From: Sphingomonas jinjuensis | GTDB taxonomy: Bacteria > Pseudomonadota > Alphaproteobacteria > Sphingomonadales > Sphingomonadaceae | Direction: 5' to 3' | Assembly (NCBI RefSeq): GCF_014197105.1 | Contig: NZ_JACIEV010000001.1 | Location: 496,001-560,000 of the forward strand | DNA: 64,000 nucleotides | Part shown: positions 26,233-35,075 of the stretch, piece after piece | Layout: each line of letters starts with the position of its first letter | Position numbering within the stretch: the first letter of the stretch is position 1 | Position numbers and translations under genes: made by a program | Notes under the pieces: model-generated | Seen by the model: only the letters and a program-made list of their open reading frames with translations | Told to the model about the DNA's origin: nothing | Database searches by the model: none

Positions 26233-27115
26233 GCGACCCCTTGTTCTGCGCCGCCTCGGCCCAGCGATAGACGGCGTCGGCGATGTACAGGCGGAACTGG
26301 GTGGGATCGACCTGGACCGACTTGGCTCCACCGACGCAGGGGCGCGCCTTGTCGATCAGCGCCGCCTGAAGGTCGCTGAACTTCGCGGTGCCGTCGCTCA
26401 TCGCCAGCTGCACCGACAGGCCTGGTTCGAGCCGGACCATGCAGGTCGCCACCTCGAAATAGCGGGCGTCGGCGGGCAGGCGGAAACGATTGCGCGGGAT
26501 TTCGCGCAGATTGTAGCGGCGCTGCACCTCGGGATCGTTGGTCTGCTCGCGCGTCAGGACCAGGTCGGGCGCGAACTGCTTGAGCGCCTGGATGGTATAG
26601 GCGCCGCGGTCGTAAATCGAATGGCCGAGCGGGAAGGGATCGACACCGCCGGTGATGCCGCTGGTGTCGCCGCCCATTGCACTCGCCGCCTGCAATTCGT
26701 TGGCTTCGGCGCCGGTGCGAACCAGCGCCGCCGATCCCTCGCCGCAGGTCGCATAGATGCGGGCGAGCCGGTCCTGCGCATAGGCGTGGCGGCTGCTGTT
26801 GAACTCGCCGTCGACCACCTTGCGCAGCAGGCTGCGGTCCGACAGCTTCGATCGCGCCGCGCATTTCGCCTGCCGTTCGGCATTGTCGTAGCGGCGCGCG
26901 ATATTGCAGGTGTTGATGCTCGACGGATAGCGCGCGGTGGTGTCGAGGTCCTTGCGCAGGCGATAGCCGGTGATGACGATGTCGTTTTCGGGCGTCTCGG
27001 TAGTCAAAGCCTGCTGACCGGCGGCAGGCTCCGCCGGAACCGGCGTCGTCGATTGCTGCTGAGCGACTGCGGCCGTGGCTAGAAACGCTGCCATGCCGAA
27101 CAACATCGTCTTCAT
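26216..27115 (-). CDS. Exported protein of an unrecognised paralogous family, copy 1
   Basis: A 299-residue protein with a signal peptide (MKTMLFGMAAFLATAAVAQ). I do not recognise the family, but three more members lie upstream on the same strand. The shared module starts at YDRGAYTIQALKQFAPDLVLT and includes TNDPEVQRRYNLREIPRN, a cysteine in EVATCMVRLEPGLSV, a second in KARPCVGGAKSV, and ends in VDPTQFRLYIADAVYRW. The N-terminal half carries LLRKVVDGEFN, also seen in copy 4, and extra cysteines. It is probably periplasmic and disulfide-bonded. It is the last gene of the block headed by aguA. Confidence 0.8.
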   Translation of the reverse strand: MKTMLFGMAAFLATAAVAQQQSTTPVPAEPAAGQQALTTETPENDIVITGYRLRKDLDTTARYPSSINTCNIARRYDNAERQAKCAARSKLSDRSLLRKVVDGEFNSSRHAYAQDRLARIYATCGEGSAALVRTGAEANELQAASAMGGDTSGITGGVDPFPLGHSIYDRGAYTIQALKQFAPDLVLTREQTNDPEVQRRYNLREIPRNRFRLPADARYFEVATCMVRLEPGLSVQLAMSDGTAKFSDLQAALIDKARPCVGGAKSVQVDPTQFRLYIADAVYRWAEAAQNKGSLIPSS

Positions 27116-27170
27116 CACCCGGACCCTCAATCGCTAGACCGCGCGATGGTCGCGCAAACGCAGATTAGCG

Positions 27171-27977
27171 TCAATCGCCCGGTAGCGCGGCCGGGACGAG
27201 CGTGTCGACATCGCGCGCTGCCACCACCCAGCGGTACAGGGCATCGGCAATGAAGTACCGGAATTGCGTAGGGTCAAAGTAAACGCGGCGGGCGTTGCCG
27301 GTGCAGGGTTTGGCGCCGTTGACGATCGCCGCCTCGATGCGGCCGTAGGCGGCGAACTTGGTGCTCGGCTGGACCAGCTTCACAGACAGTTCGGGCTGAA
27401 GCCGAACAAAGCAGATCGCGGCTTCGAAATACCGCCGGTCGACCGGCAGGCGCTTGGCGAGCAGCGGGATCTCGCGCTGGTCGAAGCGCTTCTGGATGAC
27501 CGGATCGGCGGTCTCGGCCTTGGTCAGCGTCGGGTTCGGCGCGAAGCGGTCGAGCGCCATCAGGTAGAGGCCGCCGCGATCACTGTAATAGTCGATGACG
27601 GTGCCGGCCTCGGCGACCTGCTGTGCGCTGGCAGAACAGGCGGCGTTGAGGGTGATGAAGCGGCGCTGGGCGAATATCTGCCGTGCCGTGTTGGTCGTCG
27701 TGTCGAGCGCGGCGCGCAGCCATCCCAGACCTCGACTCGGCCCTTCTCCGCCACAGCGCGTGAAGGTCTCGACCGTCTGGAACGCGATCCGCGTCTTGGT
27801 GGCGTTGCCGACCTTGCTGCTGCCAAGCGTTTTACGCGTTACGGCGGAGTCGGCCTCGTCGAGGTCGGGCACACCGGTGACGACCAAGTCATACTGAAGC
27901 GGCGGAACCTCCGCCTTCTGCGGCGGCGCCGCCGGGCCAGACTGGAGGAGGAGGAGCGAGAGCAGGGCTAGCGTCAC
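27171..27977 (-). CDS. Exported protein of the same paralogous family, copy 2
   Basis: A 268-residue protein beginning with a hydrophobic leader (MTLALLSLLLLQSGPAAPP). The N-terminal region contains LDEADSAVTRKTLGSSKVGNATKT, shared with copy 3 (core TLGSSKVGNA). The family module follows: SDRGGLYLMALDRFAPNPTLT, ADPVIQKRFDQREIP, a cysteine in EAAICFVRLQPELSV, a second in AKPCTGNARRVYFDP, and FIADALYRWVVAA. No enzyme motif is visible. It sits between copy 3 and copy 1, 55 bases upstream of the latter. Confidence 0.8.
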   Translation of the reverse strand: MTLALLSLLLLQSGPAAPPQKAEVPPLQYDLVVTGVPDLDEADSAVTRKTLGSSKVGNATKTRIAFQTVETFTRCGGEGPSRGLGWLRAALDTTTNTARQIFAQRRFITLNAACSASAQQVAEAGTVIDYYSDRGGLYLMALDRFAPNPTLTKAETADPVIQKRFDQREIPLLAKRLPVDRRYFEAAICFVRLQPELSVKLVQPSTKFAAYGRIEAAIVNGAKPCTGNARRVYFDPTQFRYFIADALYRWVVAARDVDTLVPAALPGD

Positions 27978-28046
27978 GGATCCTCCGGTCGATGTTAATG
28001 CGTAGATGCATTGCTGTGACAGGCCGCACGTGATCGCGCAATTGGA

Positions 28047-28415
28047 TCAGCCCGGTGGCAACGGCGCCGGGATCAGCGTGTCGACGCCCTGCGCCGCGAC
28101 CAGCCAGCGATAGAGCGCGTCGGCGATGAACAGGCGAAAATGCGTCGGGTCGAAATAGACGCGGCGGGCATTGTTGCCGCCGCAGCGGATCAGCGATTCG
28201 ACGCCCTCGAACGCGATATGCGTCTTCAGCGCGTTGCCGACCTTGCTGCTGCCGAGCGTGCTCGACGTCACTGCCGACGTGCGTTCGTCTAGCCGCGGAA
28301 CGCCCTCGACGATCACGTCATAGGGCAGCGACGGCACGCGTTCCTTCTCGGGCGGGGGCGGCGGCACAGCGGGCGCAACCTGCAACAGAAGGAACGGGAG
28401 CCAGAGCGCCGTCAC
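28047..28415 (-). CDS. Short paralogue of the exported family, copy 3 (central region deleted)
   Basis: A 122-residue protein from a GTG at 28415 that overlaps the aguB stop (GTGA), so it is translationally coupled to aguB. It matches copy 2 at both ends: the leader and SAVTSSTLGSSKVGNALKT at the N-terminus, then RCGG joined directly to NNARRVYFDPTHFRLFIADALYRW. About 120 residues present in copy 2 are missing between those points, without a frameshift. It keeps one cysteine. It may be a decayed copy or a functional short form. Confidence 0.7.
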   Translation of the reverse strand: MTALWLPFLLLQVAPAVPPPPPEKERVPSLPYDVIVEGVPRLDERTSAVTSSTLGSSKVGNALKTHIAFEGVESLIRCGGNNARRVYFDPTHFRLFIADALYRWLVAAQGVDTLIPAPLPPG

Positions 28416-29263
28416 ACGTCCTCTGTCAGTCGCCCGTAAAGGTCCGGCCGGCGATCGCGGAAGAAGCCGAAGGCGGCGCGGTGGCGGCGGATGCGGTCGA
28501 GGTCGAGCGTCGCGGTGATGACGCCTTCCTCCTCGCGATCCAGTTCGGCGAGGATGTCGCCGCGCTCGTCGGCGATGAAGCTGGTGCCGTAGAAGGTCTG
28601 GCCGTGTTCCGTGCCGACGCGGTTGGCCGCGACGACGGGGACGACGTTCGACACTGCATGGCCGACCATCGCCCGGCGCCACAGCCGTGCGGTGTCGAGG
28701 CTGGTGTCGTGCGGCTCGCTACCGATCGCGGTGGGGTAGAACAGCAGCTCGGCCCCCATCAGCATCATCGCGCGCGCGGTTTCGGGATACCATTGGTCCC
28801 AGCAGACGCCGACGCCGAGCGTCCAGCGATCGGGGCCTTTCCACACCTTGAACCCGGTGTTGCCGGGGCGAAAATAGAATTTCTCCTCGTACCCGGGGCC
28901 GTCAGGGATATGGCTCTTGCGATAGAGGCCCTGCACTTCGCCGTCGGGGCCGACCATCGCCAGGCTATTGTAATAATGCTGGCCGTCCGCCTCGAAGAAG
29001 CTGGTCGGAATCCAGACCCTCAGCGCCTCGGCCAGCGCCTGCATCGCCAGCACCGCCTTGTGCTCGCCGACGGGCGCGGCATTGGCGAACAGGCCCTCGT
29101 CCTCGACCCGGCAGAAATACTCGCCCTCGAACAATTCGGGGGGCAGGATCACCTGCGCGCCGCGGCCATGCGCCTCGCGCACGGCTTCCGACACCTTGGC
29201 GATGTTGGCGTCGATGTCGGCGGAGAAGGCGAGCTGGAGCGCGGCGACGGTGATCTCGGTCAT
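28412..29263 (-). CDS. aguB: N-carbamoylputrescine amidase
   Basis: A 283-residue nitrilase-superfamily enzyme hydrolysing N-carbamoylputrescine to putrescine, CO2 and ammonia. The Glu-Lys-Cys triad is visible in LPPELFEGEYFC (E), YRKSHIPDGPGY (K) and VGVCWDQWYPE (C). GYEEKFYFRPGNTGF and DTARLWRRAMVGHA (in outline) are typical of AguB. I chose the ATG at 29263 (MTEITVAALQL); 29275 is an in-frame alternative. It is separated from aguA by an HD-GYP gene and one exported paralogue, all on one strand, and overlaps the short paralogue downstream. Confidence 0.95.
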   Translation of the reverse strand: MTEITVAALQLAFSADIDANIAKVSEAVREAHGRGAQVILPPELFEGEYFCRVEDEGLFANAAPVGEHKAVLAMQALAEALRVWIPTSFFEADGQHYYNSLAMVGPDGEVQGLYRKSHIPDGPGYEEKFYFRPGNTGFKVWKGPDRWTLGVGVCWDQWYPETARAMMLMGAELLFYPTAIGSEPHDTSLDTARLWRRAMVGHAVSNVVPVVAANRVGTEHGQTFYGTSFIADERGDILAELDREEEGVITATLDLDRIRRHRAAFGFFRDRRPDLYGRLTEDV

Positions 29264-29303
29264 GACGCGCGCCATACCCGTCCCGTCGGCCACGCGAAAC
29301 CCG

Positions 29304-30107
29304 CTATGCGGCGGGGATCAGCGACGCGACGTTTCGCGCCGCCACGACCCAGCGGTAGAAGGCGTCGACGATATAGGGCCGATAGGTTGCAGGCTCGACG
29401 GTCAGCCGCTTGACCCCGCCCAGGCACGTGCGGCCTTCGACCAGCATCGTCTGGATCAGCCCGCGTTCCAGGTTGCTGCCGGGCTGCGCTCGGGTCAGCC
29501 GTGTGGCCAGCTCCGGCTGTTCGCGGACGAGGCACGAGGTCACCAGCCAGGCGTTGCGATCGGCGGGCAGGCGGAGCCGGTTGCGAGCATATTCACGCTG
29601 ACGATAGCGCTGCTGGACGACGGGGTCCTGCGTCTCGGCGGCGGTCAGTGTGGCATCGGGGGAGTAACGCTGCAGCGCCAATTCGATGATGGCGCCGCGA
29701 TCCTGCGGCCTGCGGCCATAGTCGATGACGTTGGGATACTCGGTCGACACCTTGGCGATGAACGACAGGCCCGGCTGGCATGCCCGCCCCTTCAGCACGA
29801 TATGTCCCTGCGCATGGGTTGCCATCGCGCCGTTCGGTTCGCCATCGACGACCCTTCGCAGCATCAGCGGGTCGCTGAAGGACAGTGCACAGCGGAAATA
29901 GAGCCGGCGCTGTTCCTGATCGACCTTTGCCTCGAGCCGGCCCATGTCGTTCCAATAGACGCCAGTGGGAAGCTTGCTGCGCGGGATGCGGAGCGCCTCG
30001 ACGATGATTTCGTCGCCGTCCTGCGCGGTCGGCAATCGATCCGGGCCGGTCGTCGCCTGCACCGGCATCGCGCTGACTGCGACGGCAAGGAACAGAAGCG
30101 ACATCAT
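29304..30107 (-). CDS. Exported protein of the same paralogous family, copy 4
   Basis: A 267-residue protein with a signal peptide (MMSLLFLAVAVSAMPVQA). It carries LMLRRVVDGEPN, shared with copy 1, and the family module: QDRGAIIELALQRYSPDATLT, TQDPVVQQRYRQREYARN, cysteines in VTSCLVREQPEL and GRTCLGGVKRL, and IVDAFYRWVVAARNVASLIP. The pattern of the two late cysteines is kept. It lies between the HD-GYP gene and aguB, 40 bases before the latter, so it probably shares their transcript. The function is unknown. Confidence 0.8.
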   Translation of the reverse strand: MMSLLFLAVAVSAMPVQATTGPDRLPTAQDGDEIIVEALRIPRSKLPTGVYWNDMGRLEAKVDQEQRRLYFRCALSFSDPLMLRRVVDGEPNGAMATHAQGHIVLKGRACQPGLSFIAKVSTEYPNVIDYGRRPQDRGAIIELALQRYSPDATLTAAETQDPVVQQRYRQREYARNRLRLPADRNAWLVTSCLVREQPELATRLTRAQPGSNLERGLIQTMLVEGRTCLGGVKRLTVEPATYRPYIVDAFYRWVVAARNVASLIPAA

Positions 30108-30195
30108 GGCTGCTCCGCATCGAACGAGATCGACCGATGATCGAACGCCTCAACGCCTTGAGCAAGCCAGCGGTGCTGTAATATTTCGTGTCTGT

Positions 30196-31503
30196 TCAGG
30201 CCGCGATGGAGGAGCCGGTCCGGTCACCCCAGCGACCCGAACCGGTCAGCAGCTGTTCGGACACGATCAGCCAGTTGTCGATGCCCCAGCGGGCGGGATC
30301 TTCCTCACCGACCACCTGGTCGTCGCTGGCCGCATTGCCGATGGCGACGTCGGTCACGCCGCAGGGCTGGCGGTCGATCGCCGACAGGAAGGCCCTCACC
30401 TGAAGCGCGGCGCCGCGCGCCCGGGGCGGCAGGGTGATGGCGAGGCGGTCGGAACGCAGCCGCACCAGCAAGCCGGCGGGATAGACGCCGATGCAGCGCA
30501 TGAAGGCGAACAGCAGCGCGCGGTCGAAATGCCCCTCCCACTCCCACATCCGGGTCACCGCATCGGTCGGCGTCCAGGCGCGCTTGTAGGGGCGGTCGGC
30601 GGTGACGGCGTCGAACACGTCGCAGATCGCGGCGATGCGCATCGGCATCGTCAGCTGGTCGCCGGCAAGACGTAGCGGATAGCCGGTGCCGTCGACCCGC
30701 TCGTGGTGATGGCGGGTCACGTCTAGGACGATCTGCGACACGTCGCTCGACGCCTGGAGGACGCGATAGCCCTGTTCGGGATGGGTGCTGATCAGCGTGC
30801 GCTCGTCGTCGGTCAGCCGCGTGCTCTTCTTCAGCATGGCGTCGGGAATCGCCATCTTGCCGATGTCGTGGAGCAGGCCGCCGATGCCGAGCTGGCGCAC
30901 CGTCTCGTCGTCGCAGCCGATATGGCGGCCGAGCGTCATCATCAGTGCGCAGACGCTGACCGAATGGACGAAGGTATATTCATCCTTGGTACGCAGCCGG
31001 GTCAGTCCCACCAATGCCTCGGGATGGTCCTCGACCGAGGCGCTGATGTCGTCGACCAGCGGCGCGACCTGGTTGGCACTGATTCGGTTGCCCTCGGCGG
31101 CGGCGCTCATGATCGATTCGATCGCGCGCGCCGACCGCTGGACCGCCCGGCGAATCTTTTCCTTTTCGGGCGATAGGCCGGTGGTGGTGATCCAGGTCGC
31201 CTGCGGCTGGCGGAACGGCCGCTGCAGCCGAACCGCCATCGGCTTCAGCTTGCGGTCGGGCCGGCGCACCACCTGGCTTTGGAAATCGGGCTGGGGCAGC
31301 AGCGGCAGGCCGCGGCTTTCGTCGATGACCAGCGAGTCGATATCCGACGCCAGGATCCTCTCAAGCTGCTCCGGCGACGCGATCAGAAACTTGCCGCGCC
31401 AGAACGGGTGGGAAAACCATGGCCCCTCAAGGGCATGAACGAACATCCCGAGGCGTACCTGATCCCGATGAATGGTTCGCAGGGGCGTGGTGGCGCGGGT
31501 CAT
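30196..31503 (-). CDS. HD-GYP domain phosphodiesterase with N-terminal DUF3391
   Basis: A 435-residue protein. The N-terminal DUF3391 region runs from RDQVRLGMFVHALEGPW through the FLIASPEQLERIL part. The HD-GYP domain shows LLHDIGKMAIPD, THPEQGYRVL and HHHERVDGTGYPLRL, keeping the HD dyad and the GYP signature expected of an active cyclic-di-GMP phosphodiesterase. A poorly conserved C-terminal 80 residues follows. There is no membrane segment. It lies 52 bases after aguA and before exported paralogue copy 4, so it may tie c-di-GMP turnover to polyamine synthesis. Confidence 0.93.
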   Translation of the reverse strand: MTRATTPLRTIHRDQVRLGMFVHALEGPWFSHPFWRGKFLIASPEQLERILASDIDSLVIDESRGLPLLPQPDFQSQVVRRPDRKLKPMAVRLQRPFRQPQATWITTTGLSPEKEKIRRAVQRSARAIESIMSAAAEGNRISANQVAPLVDDISASVEDHPEALVGLTRLRTKDEYTFVHSVSVCALMMTLGRHIGCDDETVRQLGIGGLLHDIGKMAIPDAMLKKSTRLTDDERTLISTHPEQGYRVLQASSDVSQIVLDVTRHHHERVDGTGYPLRLAGDQLTMPMRIAAICDVFDAVTADRPYKRAWTPTDAVTRMWEWEGHFDRALLFAFMRCIGVYPAGLLVRLRSDRLAITLPPRARGAALQVRAFLSAIDRQPCGVTDVAIGNAASDDQVVGEEDPARWGIDNWLIVSEQLLTGSGRWGDRTGSSIAA

Positions 31504-31555
31504 CCATCCTTCGTACCGCGCGAGACGTTAAAGGATGGTATGACAACGATTGCAG

Positions 31556-32527
31556 TCAGGTCGTTGGAATCTGCTGACTAATACAGTGGAAACTGCCGCC
31601 GCCGGTAAGGATGTGATCGGCGCGCAGGCCGACGACCCGTCGATCGGGAAACAGCGCCTGGATCGCCGCGACCGCCGCGTCGTCATTGCCGGCGCCATAG
31701 AGCGGCACGACCACCGCGGCATTGCCGATGTAGAAGTTCATGTAGCTGGCGGGAACGACCTCCTCGTCGCGCAGGACGCGGCCGGGCGAGGGGATCGGCA
31801 CGACGTCGAGCCCGGCGGCGCGGGCATCGCGCAGTGCGTGCTGATAGACCTGCCAGTTGGGGTCGTTCTCGGTCGCCTCGGGAATGGCGAGGCGCCCCGG
31901 CGCGACGAATCGGGCGAGGTTGTCGACATGGCCGTCGGTATGGTCGTTGATCAGGCCTTCGCCGAGCCAGACGACGCGGGTGAAGCCGAGGTCGTCGTGT
32001 AGCCGCGTCTCGATCTCGGCACGCGACATCCCGAGATTGCGGTTGCGGTTGAGCAGGCACTGTTCGGTGGTGACGACGGTGCCGGTGCCGTCGCCGTCGA
32101 TCGCGCCGCCCTCCAGCACCCAGTCGTGATAGGCGTAGGCGAGGCCGCGCTCGGCGGCGAGGCGCCGGCCGATGTCTTCGTCGCCCGGCAGGTCGTACTT
32201 GCCGCCCCAGCCGTTGAAGACGAAGCCGGCGGCGCGGCCCTCGGGCAGCAGGATCGGACCGGTGTCGCGCAACCAGATGTCGCCGAAGGGCTGAACGACG
32301 ACCTCGGCGAACGGTGCGAGCGCGGCGGCGGCCTCCGCGGCCTCGCCATCGGCCGCGACCAGGATAACCGTCTCGCCGCGACCCTCGGCATGGACGGCGC
32401 GGGCGAAGGCCGCCACCTCGTCACGCGCAGCGTCGAGATCGTCCTGCCACAGCTCGGGATGGCTGGGAAAACCGATCCAGACGGCGGCGTGCGGCGCCCA
32501 TTCGGCGGCGGGGGGAGGCGTGGTCAT
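31556..32527 (-). CDS. aguA: Agmatine deiminase
   Basis: A 323-residue enzyme converting agmatine to N-carbamoylputrescine and ammonia; aguB downstream completes the route to putrescine. The guanidino-deiminase fold is shown by WIGFPSHPELW, DIWLRDTGPILL, FNGWGGKYDLPGDE, LEGGAIDGDGTGT and the nucleophilic cysteine in GGGSFHCISQQIP near the C-terminus. The ATG at 32527 starts the run of seven minus-strand genes that ends at 26.2 kb. An arginine decarboxylase to supply agmatine is not in the window. Confidence 0.96.
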   Translation of the reverse strand: MTTPPPAAEWAPHAAVWIGFPSHPELWQDDLDAARDEVAAFARAVHAEGRGETVILVAADGEAAEAAAALAPFAEVVVQPFGDIWLRDTGPILLPEGRAAGFVFNGWGGKYDLPGDEDIGRRLAAERGLAYAYHDWVLEGGAIDGDGTGTVVTTEQCLLNRNRNLGMSRAEIETRLHDDLGFTRVVWLGEGLINDHTDGHVDNLARFVAPGRLAIPEATENDPNWQVYQHALRDARAAGLDVVPIPSPGRVLRDEEVVPASYMNFYIGNAAVVVPLYGAGNDDAAVAAIQALFPDRRVVGLRADHILTGGGSFHCISQQIPTT

Positions 32528-32612
32528 GCGGGCGTTTTAATAGCTTGCGCGCCGAGGCTAAAGCCCCTGTGTCGGCATGTCCCACCCCGGCGCCGGCCGG
32601 GGTGGGGAGACG

Positions 32613-34244
32613 TTACTTGCCGGCGCGATCGCGGTCGCGAATCGCGCGGAATTCGCTGCCCTGATACCAGTTGGGCCACAGCGCCGTATCGTCGGCGAGC
32701 TTGCGGCCGAGCTGATAATAGAGCGTCAGATCGGCGACCGCGCCGTCCCAGTTCCACCTGGGATCATATTCGTCCTGCGGCTTGTGATAGCGGTTGGCGA
32801 CATAATCCTCGCGCGCGGCATGGCCGGCCTTGACCCCGCCGACGACCAGGTCCTCGCCCGATCCGCCGTCGAGCATCGGCACGCCGAGCTTGGCGAAGCT
32901 GAAATGGTCGGAGCGGTAATAGCTGCCGCGTTCCGGGTTCGCCTCTGGGCTGATCGTGCGGCCCTGCGCGGCGACGAGCGGCTTGATCAGGTCCTCGATC
33001 TCGGACTTGCCGGCGCCGACGAGCACGAAGTCGCGGGTTTTGCCGATGACGTTGAGGCCGTCCATGTTGACCCCGCCGACGGTGCGCGCCAGCGGGAAGA
33101 TCGGGTGTTCGGCGTAATATCTGCTGCCGAGCAGGCCGCTTTCCTCCGCCGTCACCGCGACGAAGGCGATCGAGCGCCTGGCCGGTCCCGCCTTGGCCTG
33201 CGCCTCGGCGAGGCTGACGAGCCCGGCGACGCCGCTGGCATTGTCGAGCGCGCCGTTGCAGATGTCGTCGCCGTTCACCGGATCGCAGCGGCCCAGGTGA
33301 TCCCAATGCGCGGTATAGAGGACATAATCGTCGGGCGCCGCGGTGCCGGGCAGGACGCCGACGACGTTCTTCGACATCGACTTCTTCACCGCATTGGTGA
33401 AGCCGCCCGACATCTTCAGCCCGAGCGGCACCGCCCTGAACCCCTTGGTCTTGGCGGTCGCGGCAAGCGCGGTGAAGTCCTTGCCGGCGCTGGCGAACAG
33501 CTCCTTGGCCTTGGCGAGCTGCATCCAGCCGACGATCTGGCTCTGGCCCATATGGCCGTCCGCCTCGTCGAGCTCGTACTGCGCGCCGGTCCACGACGAC
33601 TGGACGACCGCCCAGGGATAGGCGGCAGGTTCGGTATCGTGGACGATCAGCGCGGCGGCGGCGCCGTGCTTGGCGGCGTTCTCGAACTTGTAGGGCCAGC
33701 GGCCGTACCAGGTCATCGCGCGGCCCTCGAACGGGCCGTCGCGCGTCATCGTCTGCCAGTCGGCGTCGTTGATGAGGATGACGACGGTCTTCCCCTTCAC
33801 GTCGACGCCGGCATAATCGTCCCAGCCCTTTTCGGGCGCGGTGATGCCGTAACCGACGAAGACGACGTCGCTGTTCGCGACGTCGATCCGGGGCGTCACG
33901 CGATAGGTGCCGGCGACCATCTCGGTCTTGTAGGCCATCGTCACCGGCGCCTTGCCACCGGTGAAGGTCAGCGGGCGGACGTTCTCGGCGGTGATCTCCA
34001 CCATCGGCACGTCCTGATACCAGCTGCCCTTGTTGCCGGGCTTCAGCCCTGCCGCCTTGAAGCGTTCGGCGATATACGCGACCGTCTTCGCCTCGCCCGG
34101 CGTCGTCGGCGCGCGGCCCTCATAGGCATCGGACGACAGCGTCTGGGTGACGGTCTTCAGCGTCTCGGTCGAGATCGCTGGCGTCGTCTGCGCCTGGGCG
34201 GCGGTGGCGAATAGCAGGGGAGCAAGGGGGAGAAGGCGACGCAT
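32613..34244 (-). CDS. Secreted M28-family zinc aminopeptidase
   Basis: A 543-residue exported metallopeptidase with a signal peptide (MRRLLPLAPLLFATAAQAQ). Middle residues form a PA-type insert, and the catalytic domain carries two-zinc ligands in TAHWDHLGR (H, D), NGALDNASGVAG (D), VTAEESGLLGS (E), VNMDGLN (D) and YRSDHFSFAKLGVP (H). It probably removes N-terminal residues from peptides in the periplasm. The ATG at 34244 was chosen over a 20-residue extension because it starts the signal peptide. Confidence 0.93.
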   Translation of the reverse strand: MRRLLPLAPLLFATAAQAQTTPAISTETLKTVTQTLSSDAYEGRAPTTPGEAKTVAYIAERFKAAGLKPGNKGSWYQDVPMVEITAENVRPLTFTGGKAPVTMAYKTEMVAGTYRVTPRIDVANSDVVFVGYGITAPEKGWDDYAGVDVKGKTVVILINDADWQTMTRDGPFEGRAMTWYGRWPYKFENAAKHGAAAALIVHDTEPAAYPWAVVQSSWTGAQYELDEADGHMGQSQIVGWMQLAKAKELFASAGKDFTALAATAKTKGFRAVPLGLKMSGGFTNAVKKSMSKNVVGVLPGTAAPDDYVLYTAHWDHLGRCDPVNGDDICNGALDNASGVAGLVSLAEAQAKAGPARRSIAFVAVTAEESGLLGSRYYAEHPIFPLARTVGGVNMDGLNVIGKTRDFVLVGAGKSEIEDLIKPLVAAQGRTISPEANPERGSYYRSDHFSFAKLGVPMLDGGSGEDLVVGGVKAGHAAREDYVANRYHKPQDEYDPRWNWDGAVADLTLYYQLGRKLADDTALWPNWYQGSEFRAIRDRDRAGK

Positions 34245-34309
34245 GGGGCCTCGTAGCTTGTTGGAATGGGCGACGTTCTGCCAATCGCCCAGCCCCGCGT
34301 CCATAGAGC

Positions 34310-34945
34310 CTAGCGCTTGGGCATGCGTTTCGTCTTCGCGGCCTGGGTCATGGCGGCAAGCTGCGCTTCCACCGCTTCGTCACGGCGAAGCGCGTCGAGT
34401 TCGGCGAGCGCCTCGGCGGAGGGATCGGCACCGAGGCTGCGGACCGCCCGGGCGCGCTCGTAGATCGTTTCGGCACGGTGAGCGCTGCCCGGCGTGGCGG
34501 GCGCGATCGAAGCGCGGTGGAGGTCGGCGCGCATCGCGTCGCGGCGCGCGGCCAGTGACGCCAGTTCGGCGTCGAGCGCGGCGGCGCGGGCGGTGGCGGT
34601 GGTGTCGGCGGCGATCAGGCTTTCCCGCTCGCCATCGAGCGCCACGCGCTTCGCCACCAGCGCCGCGGCGAGATCGCGACGGTCGCGACCCAGCGCGTAA
34701 CGGGCATCCGCATCGAGCCGTGCCGTCTCGGCGGCGATCGCGGTGCGGCGTTCGGCGCGCAGGCGGCGGTCCTCGTCGATCGCGCCGCGTTCTGCCCTCG
34801 TCCGTTCGAGCGCCCGGTCCATCTCGCGCAGCGCTTCGCGCATCAGCGGGCCGCTGCTGTGGCGTTCTGCGGCCTGGATCGCGGTCTCGATGTTGCTCGA
34901 GACGACGGCGCCGATACGGCTAAGCCAGGACGTGGACATGGGCAT
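34310..34945 (-). CDS. PspA/IM30-like coiled-coil protein
   Basis: A 211-residue, almost fully helical, charged protein. The start of the helical core (LSRIGAVVSSNIETAIQAAE) and LMREALREMDRALERTRAER resemble the N-terminal amphipathic helix and first coiled coil of PspA/IM30 proteins that bind stressed membranes. The long Ala/Arg/Asp-rich middle and a basic end (KTKRMPKR) follow. No psp partner genes adjoin it. Two close ATGs (34945 and 34939) are possible starts. The assignment is by pattern and is moderate. Confidence 0.65.
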   Translation of the reverse strand: MPMSTSWLSRIGAVVSSNIETAIQAAERHSSGPLMREALREMDRALERTRAERGAIDEDRRLRAERRTAIAAETARLDADARYALGRDRRDLAAALVAKRVALDGERESLIAADTTATARAAALDAELASLAARRDAMRADLHRASIAPATPGSAHRAETIYERARAVRSLGADPSAEALAELDALRRDEAVEAQLAAMTQAAKTKRMPKR

Positions 34946-34997
34946 GATCGATCCGGTTGATGGTTGATCGACGTTAAAGTGCCGGGGACGGGCGGGC

Positions 34998-35030
34998 AAA
35001 GAAAAAGGCGGCCCCGATGCGGGACCGCCT
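34998..35030 (-). terminator. Intrinsic terminator of rpsD
   Basis: On the minus strand AGGCGGTCCC-GCATC-GGGGCCGCCT forms a strong stem directly followed by TTTTCTTT, 46 bases past the rpsD stop. It is the clearest rho-independent terminator in the window. Confidence 0.75.
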
Positions 35031-35075
35031 GACTCTTCTCGCGGGGCCGAGCCGACCCTTCGCTCGTCTATTCGC

